A DNA stretch of 64,000 nt from Burkholderiaceae bacterium. Its GTDB lineage: Bacteria > Pseudomonadota > Gammaproteobacteria > Burkholderiales > Burkholderiaceae_D. Made by a program: the position numbers and the translations under genes. The DNA is taken from contig JAOASL010000006.1 of assembly GCA_030158675.1 (NCBI GenBank), forward strand, positions 1 through 64,000, written 5' to 3'. Positions 17,673-25,853 of the stretch are shown here, piece after piece (the stretch's first letter is position 1; each line of letters opens with the position of its first letter). Under the pieces are notes generated by a model that saw only the letters and a list, made by a program, of their open reading frames with translations, did not search any database and was not told the origin of the DNA.

Positions 17673-18710
17673 ATGAGGCACGGAGACATAGCAAGCAGCA
17701 AGGATTGCGTGGGCGTCGCGGTCGTCAATTACAAGATGCCGCGCCTGCACACCAAGGCGGAGGTGCTCGACAACGCGCGCAAGATCGGCGAGATGCTCGT
17801 CGGTATGAAGCAGGGTCTGCCGGGTATGGATCTGGTAATTTTTCCCGAGTATTCGACGCACGGCATCATGTACGACTCGAAAGAGATGTACGAAACCGCG
17901 GCGACCATCCCGGGGGAAGAGACTGAAATCTTCGCCGCCGCCTGTCGCAAGGCCAACGTGTGGGGGGTGTTCTCGCTGACCGGCGAGCGCCATGAAGAGC
18001 ACCCGAAGAAGGCGCCCTACAACACGCTGATCCTGATGAACAACAAGGGCGAGATCGTGCAGAAGTACCGCAAGATCATGCCGTGGGTGCCGATCGAGGG
18101 CTGGTATCCGGGCGATTGCACCTATGTGTCCGACGGTCCGAAAGGACTGAAAATCAGCCTGATCATCTGCGACGACGGCAACTACCCCGAGATCTGGCGC
18201 GACTGCGCGATGAAGGGTGCGGAGCTGATCATTCGCTGCCAGGGCTACATGTATCCGGCCAAGGAACAGCAGGTGTTGATGGCCAAGGCGATGGCCTGGG
18301 CCAACAACAGTTATGTGGCCGTGGCCAACGCCACCGGATTTGACGGCGTGTACTCGTACTTTGGCCACTCGTCCATCATCGGCTTCGACGGCCGTACGCT
18401 CGGCGAGTGTGCCGAAGAAGAAATGGGCATCCAGTTTGCCGAGCTGTCGGTGAGCCTGATCCGTGATGCGCGCAAGAACAATCAGTCGAACAATCACCTG
18501 TACAAGCTGCTGCATCGCGGTTACACCGGCAAGATCAATTCGGGCGAAGACCCGAACGGCGTGGCCAAGTGCCCGTATGAGTTTTACGGCAAGTGGATCA
18601 ACGATCCGGAAGGCACACGCAAAATGGTCGAGGCCCTCACGCGCGACACCCCCGGCACCGAGGATTCACCGATCGAGGGCATTCCCAACAAGGCCGTCAC
18701 ACATCGGTAA
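17673..18710 (+). CDS. amiE: Aliphatic amidase
   Basis: 345-residue cytoplasmic nitrilase-superfamily enzyme that hydrolyses short aliphatic amides (acetamide, propionamide and similar) to the acid and ammonia. It is very similar along its length to Pseudomonas AmiE, starting MRHGDI and containing [15 protein letters not shown]. All catalytic residues are at the classical positions: E59 (FPEYS), K134 (KYRK), E142 (IEGWYPG) and C166 ([13 protein letters not shown]). The ATG follows a very strong TGGAGGAGC ribosome site 27 bases after urtE. It is placed between the transporter and the regulatory genes amiB, amiC and amiR, as expected for an inducible amide operon. Confidence 0.97.
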   Translation: MRHGDIASSKDCVGVAVVNYKMPRLHTKAEVLDNARKIGEMLVGMKQGLPGMDLVIFPEYSTHGIMYDSKEMYETAATIPGEETEIFAAACRKANVWGVFSLTGERHEEHPKKAPYNTLILMNNKGEIVQKYRKIMPWVPIEGWYPGDCTYVSDGPKGLKISLIICDDGNYPEIWRDCAMKGAELIIRCQGYMYPAKEQQVLMAKAMAWANNSYVAVANATGFDGVYSYFGHSSIIGFDGRTLGECAEEEMGIQFAELSVSLIRDARKNNQSNNHLYKLLHRGYTGKINSGEDPNGVAKCPYEFYGKWINDPEGTRKMVEALTRDTPGTEDSPIEGIPNKAVTHR

Positions 18711-18730
18711 TCCCTGACGCCGCCGACCGC

Positions 18731-18754
18731 GCGCCCCGGCCCCTGCCGGGGCGC
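18731..18754 (+). repeat. Intercistronic hairpin after amiE
   Basis: Perfect ten-base arms GCGCCCCGGC (18731-18740) and GCCGGGGCGC (18745-18754) with a CCCT loop and no T run. It is the second such hairpin in the operon and again follows a gene whose product is probably needed in high amount. A role in mRNA stability is likely. Confidence 0.55.
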
Positions 18755-18774
18755 GTCACCCACGACCACGCCAG

Positions 18775-19584
18775 ATGAACGACATTATCCAGCCTTACGT
18801 CATCGAGTCCGAGCCCTATTACCGCAGCTCGGCCAACGAGATCACATTGTTTGAGGCGGCCTACCGGTTGCGCATGCCGATGGTGCTGAAGGGCCCGACC
18901 GGCTGCGGCAAGACCCGCTTCATGGAGCACATGGCCTGGCGGCTGAAGCGTCCGCTGATTACGGTCGCGTGCAATGAGGACATGACCGCATCCGATCTGG
19001 TGGGGCGCTACCTGCTCGACGCCAGCGGCACGGTCTGGCACGACGGCCCGCTGACCATCGCCGCCCGCTACGGCGCGATCTGCTACCTCGACGAGGTTGT
19101 CGAGGCGCGGCAGGACACGACCGTCATCATTCATCCGCTGACAGACAACCGCCGCACGCTGCCGCTGGACAAGCGCGGCGAACTGATTCACGCCCACCCC
19201 GATTTCCAGCTGGTGGTGTCCTATAACCCCGGCTACCAGAGCCTGACGAAAGATCTGAAGCAGTCGACCAAGCAGCGTTTCGGCGCGCTCGACTTCGACT
19301 ACCCGGAAGAGCAGATCGAAGTCGACATTGTCGCGCACGAGAGTGGCGTGGGCGCCGACGTGGCCGGCCGGCTGGTCGGCATTGCGCACCGCTCGCGCGC
19401 GTTGCGTGGGCGCGGCCTGGACGAAGGCATCTCGACGCGCATGCTGATCCATGCCGCCTCGCTGATCCATGTCGGCATCGCCGCGCGCGAAGCCTGCCGC
19501 GTGGCGCTGGCACGGCCGATCACGGATGATCCGGACATGCTGTCGGCGCTCGATGGATTCATCGATGCCTATTTCGACGTTTGA
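18775..19584 (+). CDS. amiB: MoxR-type AAA+ ATPase (AmiB/NorQ/CbbQ-like)
   Basis: 269-residue cytoplasmic AAA+ ATPase. Walker A is GPTGCGKT at about residues 40-47, Walker B is AICYLDEV near 103-108, and a sensor-1 region follows in VVSYNPGYQSL. The sequence is of the NirQ/NorQ/CbbQ group, chaperones that remodel a partner enzyme together with a VWA-domain protein. Pseudomonas amidase operons encode AmiB of this type. The next gene overlaps it by 20 bases and encodes exactly such a VWA partner, so the two should form one complex, possibly acting on AmiE or on the transporter. The client is unproven. Confidence 0.88.
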   Translation: MNDIIQPYVIESEPYYRSSANEITLFEAAYRLRMPMVLKGPTGCGKTRFMEHMAWRLKRPLITVACNEDMTASDLVGRYLLDASGTVWHDGPLTIAARYGAICYLDEVVEARQDTTVIIHPLTDNRRTLPLDKRGELIHAHPDFQLVVSYNPGYQSLTKDLKQSTKQRFGALDFDYPEEQIEVDIVAHESGVGADVAGRLVGIAHRSRALRGRGLDEGISTRMLIHAASLIHVGIAAREACRVALARPITDDPDMLSALDGFIDAYFDV

Positions 19585-21553
19585 ACCCGCAGGCAGCGCG
19601 CTGCATCCGGCCTTCAGTGCAGCGCTTGGCGCCGTCGCCATGCGCCTGCGCGATGCGACGGTGCTGGAGGCATTGTCAGCCTTGCTCAGTGAAACTGCGG
19701 AGGCGGCACCCGGTTGCGAGGCTGCGCTGGCTTCGCAGCTGGGCTTCCTGCTGAATTCGCTGGATACCGGCGGCTTGCGTCGCTGGATACTGACCGGTAT
19801 GCGCTTGCATGCGCAACATCCCGGCAAGCTGGCCGCCTATTTCCGTCTCGAAGATCCGCAGGCTGCCCAGGCGATCGTCGCTGAAAGCAGCGGCACTTCG
19901 TTCGAACGCGCGCGCCATGCGCTGCAGTTGTATGCGGCCGGATTCGGCCAGCGCGACCTGGTGCTTGGCGCCCGTCGGCAGCGCAAGCTGAACAGCCCGG
20001 CGCTGCGTGCCGTCATCAGCGAGGGGGCGTTGCTGCTGCCCGATCATTATCTTGCGTGGGACGGTGCGTCGCGCGGCAACATCTACCGCGCCGCGGTCGC
20101 GCATGCGCTGGCGCATCTGCACTATTCGCCGCGCCATCAGCCGGCAGGAAAGAAAAAACCTTTGCTGCTGGCGGTACGCTCGCTGGTCGAGGATGCGCGC
20201 GTCGAGCGACTGGCTGCGCGGCGCTATCCCGGTCTGCGCACCTTGTGGGGGCGCTTCCACTGCGCCAGCGGCGAGAAGAACGAACTGACGTTCGCGTCGC
20301 TCGCGGCGCGCCTGTCGCGCGCGCTGCACGATCCGTCTTACCAGGATCCGAATCACTGGGTGAACAAGGGCCGCGAGCTGTTCGACGCTGCCGCCGCCAC
20401 CGCACTTGATGATCCGGAGGCTTTCGCTGAGGTTGGCAACATCCTGGGCAATGATCTCGGTCAGATGCGCGTGCGCTTTGTCACCGAACTGTATGTGGTG
20501 CAGCCGGCCTACCGCGACGACAACAGCTTTCTCTGGGAATTCGAAGCTGATGCGCCGCCCGACACACCGCCGGAAGAAAGCCTGGCGCGCACGTCGGTGC
20601 AGATCGATGCAACCGACCAGGAAGCCGATACCGCCATGCACGTGTCGCCGGTTGAATCGCCTCCGGGGCAGCGCTACGAGTATCCGGAATGGGATTATCG
20701 GGAAAATCTGCTGCGCGATGCCTGGGTCACGGTGCTGGATCAGTCGGCGCGCGTTGCCCGCGCCGGCACGGCAGCGGGGCGCGAATGCAATCGCGGGCGC
20801 GGGGTCTCGCTCGACACGCGTGCGCGTACGCTTGACCGCGCAATCCGGCTGCGCCGGCAGCAAGAAGGCGAGTCGCTCGACCTGAATGCTGCAGTCGAGA
20901 GCCGCATCGGCTGGCGTGCCGGGATCACGCCCGACCCGCGCATCTTCCAGCGTCCCGGCAAGCGCCGCCGCCATGCGGCGATTCTGTTGCTGCTGGACCT
21001 GTCCGAATCCACCAATGATCGCGTTACCGGCTTCACCTCGGTGCTGGATATCGAGAAGCAGGCGGCCGAACTGCTCGCTCAGTCGATCGATACTGCCTAT
21101 GACCGCCTGGCGATCGACGGTTTCTGCTCCGACGGCCGCTCGAAGGTCCACTACCTGCGACTGAAAGAATTCGATCAGCCTTATGACGCAGTCTGCCGGC
21201 AGTTGCTGAAGCGCCAGCAGGGTGGCCTGTCGACGCGCATGGGCGCGGCGCTGCGGCATGCCGGCATGCGACTGGCCGGCCAGGTGGCGGAGAAGCGCAT
21301 CTTGCTGCTGGTGACCGATGGCGAGCCGTCCGACATCGATGTGGCCGACAGCGATTATCTGGCGGAGGATGCGCGCCATGCAGTGCATGCGCTGAGCGCG
21401 AAAGGCGTGGCGGTGTTCTGCCTGACGCTCGACAAGTCGGCTGGCAAGTATGTGAAAAATATCTTCGGTGCGCGCAATTTTCTGATCGTCGACAATGCGG
21501 TGACACTGCCTGCGCAACTGGCGCGTGCGTTGACCCGGATAGCGGCGAGCTGA
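19565..21553 (+). CDS. VWA-domain protein, NorD/CbbO-like partner of the MoxR ATPase
   Basis: 662-residue cytoplasmic protein. The first 400 residues resemble the helical part of NorD/CbbO proteins. The C-terminal third is a von Willebrand A domain whose MIDAS motif is intact (LLLLDLSESTND near residue 477, DxSxS), with the later LLLVTDGEPSDID loop. The start at 19565 gives a 20-base overlap with the ATPase gene and removes a low-quality leader encoded on the upstream part of the open frame. NorD and CbbO proteins act with NorQ and CbbQ to activate metalloenzymes or Rubisco. Here the pair sits in an amidase operon, which is less usual because many amidase operons carry only AmiB. Confidence 0.85.
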   Translation: MPISTFEPAGSALHPAFSAALGAVAMRLRDATVLEALSALLSETAEAAPGCEAALASQLGFLLNSLDTGGLRRWILTGMRLHAQHPGKLAAYFRLEDPQAAQAIVAESSGTSFERARHALQLYAAGFGQRDLVLGARRQRKLNSPALRAVISEGALLLPDHYLAWDGASRGNIYRAAVAHALAHLHYSPRHQPAGKKKPLLLAVRSLVEDARVERLAARRYPGLRTLWGRFHCASGEKNELTFASLAARLSRALHDPSYQDPNHWVNKGRELFDAAAATALDDPEAFAEVGNILGNDLGQMRVRFVTELYVVQPAYRDDNSFLWEFEADAPPDTPPEESLARTSVQIDATDQEADTAMHVSPVESPPGQRYEYPEWDYRENLLRDAWVTVLDQSARVARAGTAAGRECNRGRGVSLDTRARTLDRAIRLRRQQEGESLDLNAAVESRIGWRAGITPDPRIFQRPGKRRRHAAILLLLDLSESTNDRVTGFTSVLDIEKQAAELLAQSIDTAYDRLAIDGFCSDGRSKVHYLRLKEFDQPYDAVCRQLLKRQQGGLSTRMGAALRHAGMRLAGQVAEKRILLLVTDGEPSDIDVADSDYLAEDARHAVHALSAKGVAVFCLTLDKSAGKYVKNIFGARNFLIVDNAVTLPAQLARALTRIAAS

Positions 21554-21605
21554 ACGGCGCGTACGGCAATGTTCAATCGTCCCCTGGCAAGAAGGTAGAT
21601 ACCCC

Positions 21606-22760
21606 ATGGCGAACAAAGATCCGGTCAAGGTCGGCGTGCTGTACTCGAAGACTGGCGCAACCTCGGCAATCGAATCGTCGCAACACCTCGGCACGCTGCT
21701 GGCCATCGAGGAAATCAATGCAGGCGGCGGCATCGACGGCCGCGAGTTGCTGGCCGTCGAATATGATCCGGCGTCCAATCCGGCGCTATTTCGCACACTG
21801 GCCGAGCGCCTGGTAGCGGCCGACAATGTGCAGGTGATTTTCGGCTGCTACATGTCGAGCACTCGCAAGGCGGTGATCCCGGTGGTGGAGAAGTACAACC
21901 GGCTGCTGTTCTACTCGACCCTGTACGAGGGATTCGAATTTTCGAACAATATAATTTACACAGGCGCCGCGCCGAATCAGAACAGCGTGCAGCTGGCCGA
22001 CTTCATGATGTCGTCATTTGGCGGCCGGGTTTATCTGGTAGGCTCCGACTACATTTATCCGTATGAGTCGAACCGGATCATGTCCGATCTGGTCAACCAG
22101 CGGCCCGGCGGCGTCACGCTGGCACAGCGCTATGTGCCGCTAGATGCCGGTCCGGAGGATTTCAGCGAGATCGTCGAAGAGATCAGGGTAATGGAGCCCG
22201 ATTTCATCTTTTCGACCGTAGTCGGTAATGCAACGCAGCATTTCTACCGAGCTTACGCGGAGGCGGGACTGAACCCGAAAAAAATGCCGATATCCAGCTT
22301 GACAACATCCGAGGTGGAGGTAGACCAGATGGGCGCTGCGGCAGCCGCTGGTCACTTCACGGCAGCGCCGTATTTTGCATCGATCGACTCGCCGGAAAAC
22401 CTGCGTGTCGTGGGGCGCTTCAGGTCACGCTTTGGCGACGCGGTGCAACCGACCGCTTGCTGGGAGGCGGCTTACTTCCAGGTGCATATGTTCGCCAATG
22501 CGATGCGGGCCGCCGGCAGCGATGTCGTCCCCGTGCTGATGCCCGCGCTGCTCGGCTCGGAGTTTGCGGCGCCGCAGGGCAGGGTGCGCATTGAGCCTGG
22601 CAATCACCATACCCACCTGTTCCCGCGCATCGGACGGGTGAACTCGAAGGGTGAGTTTGCCATCGTGCGGGCATCCAAGACCGCAGTTGCGCCGGACCCC
22701 TACCTCGTGACCCATTCGCTGGGGGACTGGACCCTGGCGCTCGATTCGCTGCAGGACTGA
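21606..22760 (+). CDS. amiC: Amide sensor / negative regulator AmiC
   Basis: 384-residue periplasmic-binding-protein fold without any signal peptide (starts MANKDPVKVGVLYSKTG), hence cytoplasmic. In Pseudomonas, AmiC binds AmiR and silences it until an amide such as acetamide is bound. Fold markers EEINAGGGIDGREL, GCYMSSTRKAVIPVVEKYN and VYLVGSDYIYPYESN align with the exported UrtA-like protein of the same operon, showing common ancestry. Its last base pair overlaps the amiR start (TGATG), so the sensor and antiterminator are made together, as in Pseudomonas. Confidence 0.92.
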   Translation: MANKDPVKVGVLYSKTGATSAIESSQHLGTLLAIEEINAGGGIDGRELLAVEYDPASNPALFRTLAERLVAADNVQVIFGCYMSSTRKAVIPVVEKYNRLLFYSTLYEGFEFSNNIIYTGAAPNQNSVQLADFMMSSFGGRVYLVGSDYIYPYESNRIMSDLVNQRPGGVTLAQRYVPLDAGPEDFSEIVEEIRVMEPDFIFSTVVGNATQHFYRAYAEAGLNPKKMPISSLTTSEVEVDQMGAAAAAGHFTAAPYFASIDSPENLRVVGRFRSRFGDAVQPTACWEAAYFQVHMFANAMRAAGSDVVPVLMPALLGSEFAAPQGRVRIEPGNHHTHLFPRIGRVNSKGEFAIVRASKTAVAPDPYLVTHSLGDWTLALDSLQD

Positions 22761-23410
22761 TGAACAAGCCGCGCACCCTGGTTCGTTCCGGCATGCGCGC
22801 AGTGCGCGAGGCGCCGCAGATACTGCGGGACCTGCGCTCACTGCGCGTTTGCGTATTCCATCCGCGCGATCAGGATGGCGCTGACCTGACACGCCAGCTT
22901 GAACGTATCGGCTGCCAGGTGCAGGCGTTCTGGCCGCCGCTGCCTGAGCTGCCAGACGACGTCGACGTGGTCTTCATGGCGCTGTCGCCGGATATGGTCG
23001 ATGCCGATTTCAGCTGGCACCAGCCGGACGACGACGTGCCCGTCATTGCCGTTATTGCGTACGAAAATCCGACCGTCATCGAGGCAGTGCTGCGGCTGGG
23101 CGCGATCGCGACCGTGGCTTCTCCGGTGCGCTCGTTCGGCCTGCTGTCGGTGCTGGTGCTGGCGCGCGAACTGCACGGTTCGCTGCGCAAGCAGAAAAAA
23201 CGTATCGGGCAGCTCGAGGCCAAGCTGCTCGGCGTGCGTCAGATCGCCGAGGCGCAGGACATCCTGTGCGCTCAGCATGGCATCTCGAAGGACGAGGCCT
23301 ATCGTGTGATCCGCGAACAGGCGATGCAGAAGCGTGTTACCGCCGAAGAGATCGCCAAGTCCATCATCAACGCGAATGAAATACTGGGCCGCAGGCGACA
23401 GCTCGCCTGA
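22760..23410 (+). CDS. amiR: ANTAR antiterminator AmiR
   Basis: 216-residue cytoplasmic RNA-binding regulator. The N-terminal 130 residues form a receiver-like domain without the phosphorylation site (pseudo-receiver, RVCVFHPRDQDG at the start). A coiled coil (SLRKQKKRIGQLEAKLLGV) and a C-terminal ANTAR domain of about 55 residues (AQDILCAQHGISKDEAYRVIREQAMQKRVT) follow. AmiR of Pseudomonas binds leader RNA and prevents termination when AmiC releases it. The leader terminator at 12799-12840 is the obvious candidate target. The start overlaps the amiC stop by one base. Confidence 0.93.
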   Translation: MNKPRTLVRSGMRAVREAPQILRDLRSLRVCVFHPRDQDGADLTRQLERIGCQVQAFWPPLPELPDDVDVVFMALSPDMVDADFSWHQPDDDVPVIAVIAYENPTVIEAVLRLGAIATVASPVRSFGLLSVLVLARELHGSLRKQKKRIGQLEAKLLGVRQIAEAQDILCAQHGISKDEAYRVIREQAMQKRVTAEEIAKSIINANEILGRRRQLA

Positions 23411-23601
23411 ATGTCCCGGCAGGCGAGTTCTGGTCGAGGCAGCGGGCCATCCCGCGTCGCGCCCGGCCGTCCCCGTTTCAATTGACTGCCCTAAAGCGCG
23501 CTGGCATGATCAGCGACCGCCGATCCGTGGCCGCCGGCCGGAATCGCGCAACGGAGACAAGGAGGCACGCCAGCGCCTCTGACACAACAAGGGATCAACC
23601 C

Positions 23602-24924
23602 ATGCAAGAACAGCCACAGTCCGCCGGCCCCGAGTCCGCCAGTCAGGCCGGCCCGGCAGGCCGCTCCGGCAACTCGCCGGCCCGCATTTTGTTTGCGAGC
23701 CTGATCGGTACCGCGATCGAGTATTTCGATTTCTATATCTTTGGCACCGCGGCGGTGCTGGTCTTCCCGAAGCTGTTCTTCCCATCGTCGGATCCGACCA
23801 TGGCGATGCTGCAATCGCTGGCCACTTTCGGCCTGGCCTTCATCGCGCGTCCGGTCGGCTCGGCGCTGTTCGGGCATTTCGGCGACCGCATCGGCCGCAA
23901 GGCCACGCTGGTGGCGTCGCTGCTGACGATGGGCCTGTCGACGGTATGCATCGGCCTGCTGCCGTCGTATGCATCGATCGGCCTACTGGCGCCGGTACTG
24001 CTGGCCATACTACGCTTCGGCCAGGGTCTGGGATTGGGCGGCGAATGGGGCGGGGCGGTGCTGTTGGCCACCGAGAATGCGCCGCCAGGCAAGCGCGCAT
24101 GGTACGGCATGTTCCCGCAGCTCGGCGGCCCGGCCGGCTTCTTCCTTTCCGGCAGCGCCTTCCTCGTGCTGACGACGCAACTGCCCGAAACCGACTTCCT
24201 CAATTGGGGCTGGCGCATTCCGTTCATCGCCAGCGCGCTCTTGGTATTCGTCGGTCTGTACGTTCGCCTGAACATCGCCGAAACGCCGGCATTCCAGAAG
24301 GTACTGCACCAACATGAACGCGTGAAGGTGCCGATGCTGACCGTGGTCACCCAGTATCCGCGCGCGCTGCTGCTCGCCATGCTCTCGGGCATGGGTCAGT
24401 TCGTGCTGTTCTACCTGATTACAGTATTCACGCTGAGCTGGGCCACCACATCGCTCGGCTATGCGCGCGCCGATTTCCTGGTGCTGCAGCTGATCTCGGT
24501 GGTGTTTTTCGCGATATTCATCCCGATCGCCGCGAAACTGTCCGACCGTCGCGGCCGCACGGCCGCGCTGAAGCTGGGCGCCATCGGCATCGTGCTACTC
24601 GGCCTGGTGCTCGGCCCGATGCTGCAGGCCGGCAGCCTGACCACGGTGATCGCGCTGTCGATCGGCATGGCGTTGATGGGGATGTGCTTCGGTTCGTTCG
24701 GCACGTTGATGGCGGACCTGTTCCCCGTCGAGGTGCGTTACACCGGCTCGTCGCTGGCCTTCAATATCGCCGGCATTCTCGGCGCGTCGTTCGCGCCGTA
24801 TATCGCCACCTGGCTGGCGACGAATCACGGTCTGCAGTTCGTCGGCTACTACCTGTCCGGCATGGCGCTGATGAGTCTGATCGCGCTGCTGATGATCCGG
24901 CGCCTGCTGGCCAGCCGCGCCTGA
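23602..24924 (+). CDS. MFS permease, metabolite:proton symporter (MHS) family
   Basis: 440-residue inner-membrane transporter with about twelve hydrophobic segments. The opening GTAIEYFDFYIFGTAAVLVFPKLFF, GHFGDRIGRKATL and RFGQGLGLGGEWGGAVLLATENAP segments are typical of the MHS/ProP-KgtP group, which imports organic acids, betaines or similar solutes with protons. The ATG at 23602 gives a standard amino-terminal length, while the open frame extends to 23482 without better support. It lies 191 bases after amiR, on the same strand, with no terminator between that I could see. It may be read together with the hydratase-like gene that follows. Confidence 0.87.
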   Translation: MQEQPQSAGPESASQAGPAGRSGNSPARILFASLIGTAIEYFDFYIFGTAAVLVFPKLFFPSSDPTMAMLQSLATFGLAFIARPVGSALFGHFGDRIGRKATLVASLLTMGLSTVCIGLLPSYASIGLLAPVLLAILRFGQGLGLGGEWGGAVLLATENAPPGKRAWYGMFPQLGGPAGFFLSGSAFLVLTTQLPETDFLNWGWRIPFIASALLVFVGLYVRLNIAETPAFQKVLHQHERVKVPMLTVVTQYPRALLLAMLSGMGQFVLFYLITVFTLSWATTSLGYARADFLVLQLISVVFFAIFIPIAAKLSDRRGRTAALKLGAIGIVLLGLVLGPMLQAGSLTTVIALSIGMALMGMCFGSFGTLMADLFPVEVRYTGSSLAFNIAGILGASFAPYIATWLATNHGLQFVGYYLSGMALMSLIALLMIRRLLASRA

Positions 24925-24962
24925 CACGCATTGACACGCATTAATCTGTAAAGGATGGAACG

Positions 24963-25748
24963 ATGATGGATGAAGCGAAGGTCGCCGGCGCCGCCGAATT
25001 CTTGTTCAGGCTGTGGACCGGCCGCGGACGTTGCGACGCCATGCCGCAGGAGGTGATGCCGGCCAGCCGCGCCGACGGTTATGCGGTGCAGCGCCAGATG
25101 GGCGTGCTGCAGGGGCATCCGCAGTTCGGCTGGAAGATTGCCGCCACCAGCGTCGACGGCCAACGTCATATCGGTGTCGATGGCCCGCTCGGCGGTAGCC
25201 TGTTTGCCGACCGCGTACTGCCGGACGGCGCGGCAGTCACGCTGGACAAGAACCTGATGCGCGTCGCCGAGATCGAGTTCGCGTTCCGCTTTGCGCGCAC
25301 GCTGACGCCGCGCGCGCAGCCGTACACGATCGACGAAGTGCTGGACGCCGTCGCCTGCGTGCATCCGTCGATCGAAGTGCCCGACTCGCGCTATGAAGAC
25401 TTCGTGACGGCTGGCGCGCCGCAGCTGATCGCCGACAATGCCTGCGCGAACCTGTTCGTGCTCGGGCCGCGCGCCGATGACTGGCGCGGCTTCGACTATG
25501 TGAACGAGGAAATCCAGGTGACGCTGAATGGCGAGGCGACAGGTTCCGGTTTCGGACGCAATGTGCTCGGCGACCCGCGCGTCGGCCTGACCTGGCTGGT
25601 CAATGAACTGTCTGCGCTGGGTATCGGCTGCGAGCAGGACCAGGTCGTCACCACTGGCACCTGCCGCGTGCCGGTCACGGTGAAGCCGGGCGATCGCGTC
25701 AGCGCCGATTTCGGCGTGCTGGGTAAGGTGGGCTGCAGCTTCGTCTGA
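24963..25748 (+). CDS. 2-keto-4-pentenoate hydratase/2-oxohepta-3-ene-dioate hydratase-like enzyme
   Basis: 261-residue protein of the MhpD/DmpE/HpaH (fumarylacetoacetate hydrolase fold) family, which adds water to 2-hydroxypenta-2,4-dienoates in aromatic meta-cleavage pathways or decarboxylates related keto acids. Visible family traits are YAVQRQMGVLQGHPQFGWKI near the start, the metal-ligand region VAEIEFAFRFAR with its E-x-E pattern, the HPSIEVPDSRY segment, and GDRVSADFGVLGKVGCSF at the end. No aromatic-ring genes are near, so the substrate is unclear. The ATG follows AAGGATGGAACG. A terminator lies 38 bases after the stop codon. Confidence 0.83.
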   Translation: MMDEAKVAGAAEFLFRLWTGRGRCDAMPQEVMPASRADGYAVQRQMGVLQGHPQFGWKIAATSVDGQRHIGVDGPLGGSLFADRVLPDGAAVTLDKNLMRVAEIEFAFRFARTLTPRAQPYTIDEVLDAVACVHPSIEVPDSRYEDFVTAGAPQLIADNACANLFVLGPRADDWRGFDYVNEEIQVTLNGEATGSGFGRNVLGDPRVGLTWLVNELSALGIGCEQDQVVTTGTCRVPVTVKPGDRVSADFGVLGKVGCSFV

Positions 25749-25787
25749 GCACGCGCTCTGTGTTGATTCAGCCCCTGAAATGTCACA

Positions 25788-25812
25788 GGGCCGGCAGCTG
25801 CCGGCCCTTTTG
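25788..25812 (+). terminator. Terminator between convergent genes
   Basis: Perfect palindrome GGGCCGGCAG/CTGCCGGCCC at 25788-25807 followed by TTTT. It ends the hydratase-like gene and lies 42 bases from the stop of the convergent SbtA-like gene. Confidence 0.75.
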
Positions 25813-25853
25813 CATTCTCTGCTGATTACGTGAGCACGCCGCGCCGCTCAGTG

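Noticed and set aside
19676-21826. 716-codon open frame on the minus strand opposite the VWA gene
   Set aside because: Shadow frame: the plus strand has a complete VWA protein with an intact MIDAS motif.
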